The position numbers and the translations under genes were made by a program. Positions 1 through 6,078 of a stretch of DNA of 9,955 nucleotides are shown piece after piece. This DNA comes from Patescibacteria group bacterium (lineage in GTDB: Bacteria > Patescibacteriota > Minisyncoccia > Phycocordibacterales > UBA2100). The notes below the pieces were generated by a model. That model made no database searches. It saw only the letters and a program-made list of their open reading frames with translations, and was not told the origin of the DNA. Position 1 is the stretch's first letter. Each line of letters starts with the position of its first letter. Where the stretch lies: contig WFWP01000017.1 in the NCBI GenBank assembly GCA_015491055.1, positions 1-9,955 of the forward strand. Reading direction: 5' to 3'.

Positions 1-151
1 AAGCAATCATGTGCATATTCATATTTGTAAACTTTGCGCAAGTCATCCAGAGTGACTTGTTTGCTCTTTTGTATTAAAATACTATCGTAATGCGATTCGT
101 TTGAAAAATCGCTTTATGGTTTATCAATTTATCGTAGTTAATTTGTGATAT

Positions 152-685
152 ATGGTTGATTATAATAAATTGTATACTCCCGGAGATTTGGATAATTATA
201 TAATAAATACCGTCGTTGAAATTCCCGAGAAATCCATATTGAAAATAGAATACAATAGAGACAAAGGAACATTTGAATTGGACAGAGTTGAACCTCAAAT
301 CTTTGCAAAACCTTCCAATTACGGTTTTATACCCGGAACTCTTGACTACGATGGAGATGAATTGGACACTTTGATAGTTTCACCTGAGCCTTTACCCACA
401 GGTATAGTGGTTGAAGCGAAAGTGTTGGGGGTTTTGAACTTTGAAGATGGAGGAGAACAAGATCATAAAGTGATTTGCGTTCCCGCGACAAATTATGATG
501 ATGGCGACAAGATAACCACATTGGATGACTTGGGGAAGGTGTGGAAAGATAAAATTGAATATCATTTCACCACATATAAAGATTTGAGAAAGCGCGGAAC
601 CACAAAAGTGTTAGGTTTCGGTGATGCTGACGATGCGATTGCCATTATCAGAGACTGTATTGATAAGTTTAAAAATAAGTCATAA
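152..685 (+). CDS. ppa: Family I inorganic pyrophosphatase
   Basis: This soluble cytoplasmic enzyme hydrolyses PPi to two phosphates, driving tRNA charging and nucleic acid synthesis forward. The 177-residue length fits bacterial family I enzymes. Aligned by eye with E. coli Ppa, the active-site set is complete: E23, K31, E33, R45, the Y57-G-F-I segment, D67-G-D69-E-L-D72, D99, D104, K106, and Y142-K143. The signature core D-G-D-E-L-D is followed by Thr, where the family pattern normally has a small hydrophobic residue; this is a mild deviation that touches no metal ligand. The ATG at 152 is the natural start, because the family N-terminal block begins about 20 residues later. It has no Shine-Dalgarno sequence; a weak TAATTT lies 7 bases upstream. 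The gene stands alone and ends in TAA. The assignment is secure. Confidence 0.96.
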   Translation: MVDYNKLYTPGDLDNYIINTVVEIPEKSILKIEYNRDKGTFELDRVEPQIFAKPSNYGFIPGTLDYDGDELDTLIVSPEPLPTGIVVEAKVLGVLNFEDGGEQDHKVICVPATNYDDGDKITTLDDLGKVWKDKIEYHFTTYKDLRKRGTTKVLGFGDADDAIAIIRDCIDKFKNKS

Positions 686-692
686 TTTAAAC

Positions 693-707
693 AACCAAAG
701 TTTGGTT
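693..707 (+). terminator. Weak hairpin after the pyrophosphatase gene
   Basis: AACCAA (693-698) and TTGGTT (702-707) form a perfect 6-bp stem with a 3-base loop, 7 bases after the ppa stop codon. No T-run follows, so it is a poor intrinsic terminator. It may only be an mRNA 3'-end structure. Confidence 0.25.
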
Positions 708-710
708 ACT

Positions 711-796
711 CTGCGTATAACTTACCCGGCAATATTGAAAATTGTTTGAGAATTGAAAATTTATATATTGAAAATATCCACACTGTGTATAACTTA
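711..796 (+). repeat. Short direct repeats upstream of the surface-protein gene
   Basis: CTGYGTATAACTTA occurs at 711-724 and 783-796, 72 bases apart, with one mismatch (C or T). Between the two copies, ATTGAAAAT occurs three times, at 734-742, 752-760 and 767-775. The tract holds no gene. It lies directly before the -10 box of the 840-residue protein gene, so the repeats may be binding sites or a duplicated promoter. The core GTATAAC of the longer repeat itself resembles a -10 element. Function is inferred from position only. Confidence 0.45.
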
Positions 797-819
797 ATCG
801 CACTTTATCTGTCGCGTTG

Positions 820-825
820 TATAAT
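820..825 (+). promoter_or_regulatory. -10 box of a probable leaderless promoter for the surface-protein gene
   Basis: A perfect TATAAT is preceded by TTG and ends 6 bases before the ATG at 832. Standard sigma-70 spacing puts transcription start at or within a base or two of that A, giving a leaderless mRNA. I see no convincing -35 element at the expected distance. The TTG at 817 overlaps this box, which argues against TTG as the translation start. Confidence 0.5.
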
Positions 826-831
826 AAACGC

Positions 832-3354
832 ATGAGTGGCGCTTGGAATATCATATACCGTTTATTTACTCCTTTACTCGCGGTTTTTGTGATTGCGGGC
901 GGGGTGGTGATTGTCGGAGAATTCGCAAAAAACGATTCCTCCGCAACACTTTCTCAAAGTGTTGAGCAAACATACCCGGGTGACAACAAAATTTCTCCAA
1001 ATGCGCCTTATTTGGCGGCGGCGAATGTCGGTCAATCCTCATTTATCGCGGATATTATGACCAATTGGACAAATCCCATTTATCATCCTCAATGTTATTT
1101 TAGACCTGAATTAGAATCGGGAAAATCCTTCCCTTTTAATTGCGAAACAGCGCAAGCTGATGCGGTAAGAAAAATCGGCGGGGGTGGATATGGTGCCGGT
1201 ATAAAAATTGAAGGAAACAACCCGCTTGATTTATGTGAACTGGAGAATAATAAACAGTCCGATAAATACAATTTAAACAACAAGGACCTTTGTTACACCC
1301 TTGTTGCGATGGGGTATGAAAGAAAGGCAAGGGAAGCGATGTGGGAAGGTGATAAGAACACCGCCGACGCCGCCCACGACGCCGCCAGCGCCGCCGCCAC
1401 TGCCGCCACCGACGCCACCGACGCCGCCTACTACGCCGCCGCCAACGCCGCCTACGCCGCCGTCCTCGCCGCCAACGCCGCCAAAGATAAAAAATATTGC
1501 AGTATTTTGGAAGACGTAGGTAAGATGGTTGAGAAGTCTCAAAGAGATGTGTTTAGATATATTGGTAATAATGTGTGTAAGAATAAGAATAATAATAATA
1601 AATCTTGTTCCGAGTATGATGCAAGAAAAGCAGATGCCGAATCCAAATTAAGAGAAATGAAAAAAGCCATAAATGGAGCATACAATAGAAAAGTATTTGA
1701 TGATGTAGATATTCCACGTAATCCAACAGGGATATGCGTTGGCGTGAAACAAACCACTAAAGATTTTAATGAAGAATACATACGACAATGTAAAAGTGTC
1801 GGAGGTACTTTGTCTAATAATGAAAAAGTGAAAAAAGGGAATATATGCAAGTGTGGATTACAAGTAATTTCTCCATTAAGTTTGGAACAATCGGGTGGAA
1901 CATGCGAGGATGGCAGGATTGTTTGCAAACAAGACAAAACATATAAGAACGGAAAATGCGTACCTAAACAAAAAACAACACCTGCAACAGCAAGTACTTC
2001 TTCACCTACCAAACAACACCCCTCCCAACAAAACCAGCAAACATGCAAATCGGGAGAAGAAACAAAGGACGGAAAATGCGTAACAACACGGAAACGACCC
2101 CAACCCTCCAAAACTTCCAAAGACTCAATTCGAAAAATACAAAATCAACGCAATAGAGCTTTGCAAGAAGGAAAAACATTTGCATACACACCAATAAAAG
2201 AAGAAGGCAAAAAATATTGCTTTTATGAGGATACGCTAATAAAGACGCAAAGCGGATCCTTAATGTGCGTTGCGGGAATCCAAAGGAGAAGCGGTTCAAC
2301 GGTAGTTTCGCGAGCTGATTTTCAACGTATGATGGAAGCGCAAAAACGCAAATTGGAAGCACAAAGACAAAAGATGATAGCGGAAAGAGATCGCATCCTC
2401 CAAAAAGAAAGAGCGAAAGCCGAAGAAGCTTTGCGCCGTCAAGCGCAAAACGCGCGCCGAGCGCAAATGGAACAAGAAAGAAGATACAAAGAAGCTCTTC
2501 GCAGACAAAAAGAACAAGCGCAGTTGCAAATTCGCCGAGCCCAACAAAGAGCGCAACAACAAGCCCGCAAAGCTCAACAAGCGCAAAGAGCCGCGCAAAA
2601 CGGGCAACAACAAAGACCTCGACAATCCGCTCCGCCGACAAACTGGTTCAGAGATTTTTTGAACAGATTGAGAAACAATCGTCAACCCCAATTCCCGCCC
2701 ATAGTCGCAAAACCGCAGTGCATGTCGTTTACCGCAGACAAATTGAGAATAAATTCGGGAGATGAAATAACCCTCCAATGGGCGGTTACCGGAGCGACAA
2801 AGATAATAATCACTCCCCAAGTTCGCGTTGTTAATGAAAACGGCAAGACGGTCGCCAAGGCAAATCCGCGGAGCAATGTCAAATACACCTTGATAGCGGT
2901 TAACGCAAAAGGAGAAGAAAGCCGTTGCCAAACAAAAGAGATAATGGTGGGAGACGTAATCGCGCCCGATGATGACTTGAGTTGCGATACGCAAATAAAT
3001 GATGTAAACATAGACACGGAACCGCAATACATCACAAGACCCGCCTGCGATCCGGAAATTGATCAACAAACTTGCGACAATCAATGGCAAGGCAAAGAAA
3101 TAAAGGTTAAATGGAGCGTAGACCCCAAACAATGTGTCACAAGTTGCAAAATACAATTGAAAGAAGAAAACGGAACCGATTGGGTTGATGTTTGGACAAC
3201 TCCCTACGACTTGCGATACACGCTTGACTCATCTCAACCCGGATTCAGCAATAAAGGATTGTTGCGAAAAACAAGCACATTCAGATTATTATGCGAAGAC
3301 GGATTGGGCAACATAAAGCAAGACACGGCAAAAGCCGAGGTGAGGGAGGAGTGA
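832..3354 (+). CDS. Large membrane-anchored modular surface protein with Ala-rich tract, coiled coil and Ig-like domains
   Basis: I do not recognise this 840-residue protein as a named family; its architecture is that of a cell-surface protein. An N-terminal hydrophobic segment (about residues 11-29) follows a short positive stretch and lacks a clear cleavage site, so it is probably an uncleaved anchor with the rest outside. Next come a Cys-containing region (to about 170), an alanine-rich tract (176-217) and small cysteine modules ending in a GKCV motif (about 320-418). A long Gln/Arg/Lys/Glu/Ala-rich coiled coil resembling TolA-type stalks follows (about 495-592). Two Ig-like beta domains finish the protein (about 624-705 and 710-840); the first has the SG-x-x-ITLQW and YTLIAVN strands common in CPR surface proteins. 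The ATG at 832 is preferred over an in-frame TTG at 817, which overlaps the -10 box. The gene ends 15 bases from the convergent rsh gene. A role in adhesion or cell-envelope display is an inference. Confidence 0.8.
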   Translation: MSGAWNIIYRLFTPLLAVFVIAGGVVIVGEFAKNDSSATLSQSVEQTYPGDNKISPNAPYLAAANVGQSSFIADIMTNWTNPIYHPQCYFRPELESGKSFPFNCETAQADAVRKIGGGGYGAGIKIEGNNPLDLCELENNKQSDKYNLNNKDLCYTLVAMGYERKAREAMWEGDKNTADAAHDAASAAATAATDATDAAYYAAANAAYAAVLAANAAKDKKYCSILEDVGKMVEKSQRDVFRYIGNNVCKNKNNNNKSCSEYDARKADAESKLREMKKAINGAYNRKVFDDVDIPRNPTGICVGVKQTTKDFNEEYIRQCKSVGGTLSNNEKVKKGNICKCGLQVISPLSLEQSGGTCEDGRIVCKQDKTYKNGKCVPKQKTTPATASTSSPTKQHPSQQNQQTCKSGEETKDGKCVTTRKRPQPSKTSKDSIRKIQNQRNRALQEGKTFAYTPIKEEGKKYCFYEDTLIKTQSGSLMCVAGIQRRSGSTVVSRADFQRMMEAQKRKLEAQRQKMIAERDRILQKERAKAEEALRRQAQNARRAQMEQERRYKEALRRQKEQAQLQIRRAQQRAQQQARKAQQAQRAAQNGQQQRPRQSAPPTNWFRDFLNRLRNNRQPQFPPIVAKPQCMSFTADKLRINSGDEITLQWAVTGATKIIITPQVRVVNENGKTVAKANPRSNVKYTLIAVNAKGEESRCQTKEIMVGDVIAPDDDLSCDTQINDVNIDTEPQYITRPACDPEIDQQTCDNQWQGKEIKVKWSVDPKQCVTSCKIQLKEENGTDWVDVWTTPYDLRYTLDSSQPGFSNKGLLRKTSTFRLLCEDGLGNIKQDTAKAEVREE
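1357..1482 (+). repeat. In-frame GC-rich NNC trinucleotide tract encoding x-Ala-Ala repeats
   Basis: The tract has 42 consecutive codons inside the surface-protein gene, 41 of them ending in C (the exception is an ACT). Twenty-four are GCC. The other 18 are GAC x4, AAC x3, TAC x3, ACC x3, and one each of CAC, AGC, ACT, GTC and CTC. The protein reads as irregular (x)Ala-Ala units. Flanking codons are AT-rich and use mixed alanine codons, so the boundaries are sharp. It looks like an expanded triplet repeat whose first and second codon positions have changed while the third has not. Confidence 0.85.
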
Positions 3355-3369
3355 GGTGATACAATATAT

Positions 3370-4950
3370 TCACGCATGTTGTTTATGCGCGGATCTCTTG
3401 CGTTCGTTTTGTTTGGCATCAATATATGACCGTATCCTTCTTTTTGCCAAATTTGTTTTTACAAACTCCAACCATTTTTGCTTGGGGTGCGCATTGTTAC
3501 TGGTTTCTATTTCAACCATATCGCCGTTTACCAAAGGCGTACTTATCGCTGATAATTTGCCGTTTATTTTTGCGCTCGCAACATGATCTCCAATGTCTGA
3601 ATGTATTGCATATGCGAAATCCACGGGTGTTGCATTTATTGGCAGGTCTATCACGTCACCTTTGGGAGTAAATACAAACATTCTTTTTGAGAAGAAATCT
3701 TCTTTCAAATCATCCATATATGCGCTGTTTTCAACATCCGTGGCTTCGGCGAGCAATTGAATCCAATGTGGAGCATTTTGGTTTGGTGTAGATGTTGTTA
3801 CATATTTGCGCGCGGCGTGTGTTTTGTGTTCGTCGGTGCGTGTTTTTTTATTTGGGAAAAATTGCAATATCCAATCAAACATCGATTTGCCGGATTTTTT
3901 GTTTGATTGTGATTTGTAATTTATATGAGCGGCGAGACCGTATTGCGCTTCTTGGTGCATTTGTTCGGTTCTTATTTGCACTTCCAAGAATCCGCCTATG
4001 TCCGTTTTTACGGTTGTATGTATACTTTGATACCCGTTGGTTTTCGGACTTGAAATGTAATCTTTAATTCTTCCGGGCACCGGCGTCCATATTTTGTGAA
4101 CAAGCCCGAACACTTTATAACAATCTTCAACCGTTGGTACAATTATGCGAAGTGCCAGTATGTCATGAATTTTTGTTTCATCCCAATCTTTTCTGAGCAG
4201 TTTCTTATACAAACTGTACACACCTTTAACGCGCGTTTGCGTGCGAAAATTTCGTATACCGTTGTTCGCCAATTCTGTGCGTATATCTTTTTGCGCTTTG
4301 TCCAACCATTTTTGCGTTTCCGTTTTGCGTTCTTTGAGTATTTCGGCAACTTTTGCATATTCTTTCGGCATGGCATAAGGAAACGCGGCATCTTCCAAAT
4401 CTTTTTGCAATACGCTCATACCCAGGCGAAATGCTATGGGAGCATAAATTTCAAGCGTTTCTTTTGCTATTCTTTTGCGTTTGTGTTCCGGTACATGTTG
4501 CAAGGTGCGAGCATTATGGAGACGGTCCATGAGTTTTATAATGAGTACTCGCACATCTTTTGCCGTTGCGGCAAAAAGTTTTCGCAAACTTTCCACATGT
4601 CTGTCCACGCCTTGGTATCGCACACCTCCAAGTTTCGTCACCCCGTCAACAAGATAAGCGATTTCTTTTCCGAACTCTTTTTCTATATCCTCCAAAGTTA
4701 CATCAGTGTCTTCTACGGTGTCATGCAACATGCCCGCGCATACCGTTGGCGCCTGCATTCCAAGTTCGGCGAGATACATTGCGGTTATTGCAACATGTTG
4801 AAAATACGGAGCGCCCGAATATCGTTTCTGCCCTTCATGCGCTTGTTTCGCAAAATTATACGCTTTTTTGACCAAAGCTATGTCGGCCTTATCGGTTATC
4901 TCTGAAAGACCGATTATTTCTTCAACGGTAGGTGTTTTATAATTGTGCAT
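3370..4950 (-). CDS. rsh: RelA/SpoT homologue: (p)ppGpp synthetase/hydrolase lacking the C-terminal ACT domain
   Basis: This cytoplasmic enzyme makes and degrades the alarmone (p)ppGpp in the stringent response. The N-terminal HD hydrolase domain is intact: H52, H76-D77, E80-D81 and D142 with N146. The synthetase domain (about 230-350) has the R-V-K-G-V-Y-S-L segment, D263, the R294-I-K296-D297 motif, the N-G-Y-Q-S-I-H-T block, and E323-V-Q-I-R-T. RxKD, rather than the ExDD of synthetase-only RelA, marks the bifunctional class. A TGS domain spans about 424-483. The protein then stops at 526 residues, against roughly 700-750 in typical long enzymes, so the helical, zinc-finger and ACT/RRM regions are missing. 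The ATG at 4950 is chosen over a GTG 36 bases upstream because that extension would overlap the extended -10 box. It diverges from trpS. Identity is secure; bifunctionality is inferred from motifs. Confidence 0.95.
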   Translation of the reverse strand: MHNYKTPTVEEIIGLSEITDKADIALVKKAYNFAKQAHEGQKRYSGAPYFQHVAITAMYLAELGMQAPTVCAGMLHDTVEDTDVTLEDIEKEFGKEIAYLVDGVTKLGGVRYQGVDRHVESLRKLFAATAKDVRVLIIKLMDRLHNARTLQHVPEHKRKRIAKETLEIYAPIAFRLGMSVLQKDLEDAAFPYAMPKEYAKVAEILKERKTETQKWLDKAQKDIRTELANNGIRNFRTQTRVKGVYSLYKKLLRKDWDETKIHDILALRIIVPTVEDCYKVFGLVHKIWTPVPGRIKDYISSPKTNGYQSIHTTVKTDIGGFLEVQIRTEQMHQEAQYGLAAHINYKSQSNKKSGKSMFDWILQFFPNKKTRTDEHKTHAARKYVTTSTPNQNAPHWIQLLAEATDVENSAYMDDLKEDFFSKRMFVFTPKGDVIDLPINATPVDFAYAIHSDIGDHVASAKINGKLSAISTPLVNGDMVEIETSNNAHPKQKWLEFVKTNLAKRRIRSYIDAKQNERKRSAHKQHA

Positions 4951-4959
4951 TGTATTTAC

Positions 4960-4968
4960 ATAATAACA
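4960..4968 (-). promoter_or_regulatory. Extended -10 promoter for rsh, near-leaderless
   Basis: Read on the minus strand this is TGTTATTAT, an extended -10 box (TGn plus TATTAT). The hexamer ends 9 bases before the rsh ATG, predicting a leader of about 3 bases. No good -35 is visible, as is usual for extended -10 promoters. Confidence 0.5.
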
Positions 4969-5037
4969 TATATGTGGCCGTAACACACTATGGTATATTT
5001 TCAGGACTTTTTATTTTTGCGATTGCCGCTGTTTGTT

Positions 5038-5065
5038 TTGCTTTGTTGTGTTTTATTGGTATTAT
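5038..5065 (+). promoter_or_regulatory. Promoter for trpS-aspS, near-leaderless
   Basis: The extended -10 box TGGTATTAT (5057-5065) has a partial -35, TTGCTT (5038-5043), at a 16-base spacing. The hexamer ends 8 bases before the trpS ATG, so the predicted leader is about 2 bases, too short for a Shine-Dalgarno sequence, T-box or attenuator. It mirrors the rsh promoter across the same 123-base divergent gap. Confidence 0.5.
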
Positions 5066-5073
5066 GATTTGCA

Positions 5074-6033
5074 ATGAACAGTGATAAAAAGAAAAGATTA
5101 TTGACGGGCATACAGCCGTCCGGCAGACCTCATCTCGGAAATTATTTCGGAATGATGAAACAAGTGGTTAATTTGCAAGATGAATATGAGACTTTTGTAT
5201 TCATTGCAGATTATCATGCGCTTACGACGGTTCGCGATAAAGAAAAAATGCATGAGAATATATTGAATATGGTGATTGATTTTTTGGCGATAGGGTTGAA
5301 TGCCGATAAAGTTGTTTTGTTTCAGCAATCTCAGGTTAGTGAACATACCGAGTTGTGTTGGGTGTTCAACTGCATAACCACCATGCCGTTTTTGATGCGC
5401 GCGCACGCATTTAAGGATGCGCAAGAAGCGAAGAAAAAAGATATTACCGTGGGATTGTTCGATTATCCCGTTTTGATGGCGGCGGATATTTTGTTGTATG
5501 ATGCGGAGATCGTGCCCGTTGGGAAAGACCAGAAACAACATTTGGAGATGACGCGAGATATAGCTGAAAAATTTAACTCAATGTTTGGTGATACTTTCAT
5601 ATTACCTGATGCATTGATAAGAGATGATGTGGCTGTTGTTCCTGGAATTGACGGAAAAAAGATGAGTAAAAGTTACGGAAATACAATACCTCTTTTTGCG
5701 AAGCGGGAAGAAATTGAAAGATTGGTTAAGAAGATAGTTACCGATTCCGATGGAGAGATGCCGAAAAATGTGTATGCTATGCATAAATTGTTCAGATCCG
5801 AAGAAGAACTTGCGCCGATATATGAATCGCATAAGGGGCGATATGGAGATTTGAAAAAGATTTTGATTGAAGACATTGATGCATTTATTTCGCCTTTGCG
5901 AGAAAGGCGCGCGGAAATTGCGAAAGATATCAATAAGGTAAAAGAAATTCTCAACAATGGAGCCAATATCGCGCGCGAGCTTGCAGGCGCCAAGATGCGG
6001 CTCGCGCGCGAGAGGCTTGGTTTGTTGCTATGA
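5074..6033 (+). CDS. trpS: Tryptophanyl-tRNA synthetase
   Basis: This class I synthetase attaches tryptophan to tRNA-Trp in the cytoplasm using ATP. The HIGH-type signature is P15-S-G-R-P-H20-L-G-N23, and the KMSKS loop is exact at 196-200. The tryptophan-pocket segment Y-P-V-L-M-A-A-D138-I-L is present, followed by the V-G-K-D-Q-K-Q-H block typical of TrpRS rather than TyrRS. The 319-residue length matches compact bacterial TrpRS and spans both catalytic core and C-terminal helices, so the gene is complete. The ATG at 5074 sits 11 residues before the family-conserved start of the fold. It has no Shine-Dalgarno sequence. The stop codon is 45 bases before aspS on the same strand, suggesting cotranscription. 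A strong GC-rich inverted repeat lies within its last 22 codons. Confidence 0.97.
   Translation: MNSDKKKRLLTGIQPSGRPHLGNYFGMMKQVVNLQDEYETFVFIADYHALTTVRDKEKMHENILNMVIDFLAIGLNADKVVLFQQSQVSEHTELCWVFNCITTMPFLMRAHAFKDAQEAKKKDITVGLFDYPVLMAADILLYDAEIVPVGKDQKQHLEMTRDIAEKFNSMFGDTFILPDALIRDDVAVVPGIDGKKMSKSYGNTIPLFAKREEIERLVKKIVTDSDGEMPKNVYAMHKLFRSEEELAPIYESHKGRYGDLKKILIEDIDAFISPLRERRAEIAKDINKVKEILNNGANIARELAGAKMRLARERLGLLL
5969..6011 (+). repeat. Perfect 12-bp GC-rich inverted repeat in the 3' end of trpS
   Basis: TCGCGCGCGAGC (5969-5980) is the exact reverse complement of GCTCGCGCGCGA (6000-6011), with a 19-base loop. A moderately T-rich stretch without a clean T-run follows, then the trpS stop codon at 6031-6033. 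The arms encode parts of two A-R-E-like segments near the TrpRS C-terminus. It is the strongest hairpin I noticed in the window. It could slow polymerase, protect the upstream mRNA from 3' decay, or simply reflect Ala/Arg/Glu-rich coding. Confidence 0.7.
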
Positions 6034-6078
6034 TCAGTTTGAAGAATTTGATTAGAAAATGGAAATAACAAAAACAAT

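Noticed and set aside
817..831. TTG start giving a 5-residue longer surface protein
   Set aside because: The TTG overlaps the perfect TATAAT box, and the ATG at 832 coincides with the predicted transcription start, so the codons before it are probably not transcribed.
1273..1542. Gly/Val-rich open frame on the minus strand and Pro/Thr-rich open frame on the plus strand (1301-1519)
   Set aside because: Both are alternative-frame readings of the GCC-rich tract inside the surface-protein gene; the repeat simply lacks stop codons in all frames.
2296..3156. 286-codon open frame on the minus strand
   Set aside because: It is antisense to the coiled-coil and Ig-like part of the surface protein. 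Its Leu/Phe-rich composition is the complement of Gln/Lys/Glu-rich codons.
3355..3369. Bidirectional terminator between the surface-protein gene and rsh
   Set aside because: The 15-base gap contains no hairpin or T-run, so transcripts probably overlap convergently; I could not support a terminator.
4096..4905. Long 269-codon open frame on the plus strand
   Set aside because: It lies wholly antisense to rsh, is rich in Phe, Cys, Arg and Tyr, and matches no family; rsh is unambiguous in the opposite frame.
4951..4986. GTG start giving a 12-residue longer RelA/SpoT protein
   Set aside because: The extension overlaps the extended -10 box and adds residues not seen in the family; the ATG at 4950 is better placed.
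4951..5073. T-box riboswitch or leader peptide regulating trpS
   Set aside because: The candidate promoter leaves about 2 bases of leader, and I see no specifier-loop or antiterminator-like structure in the gap.
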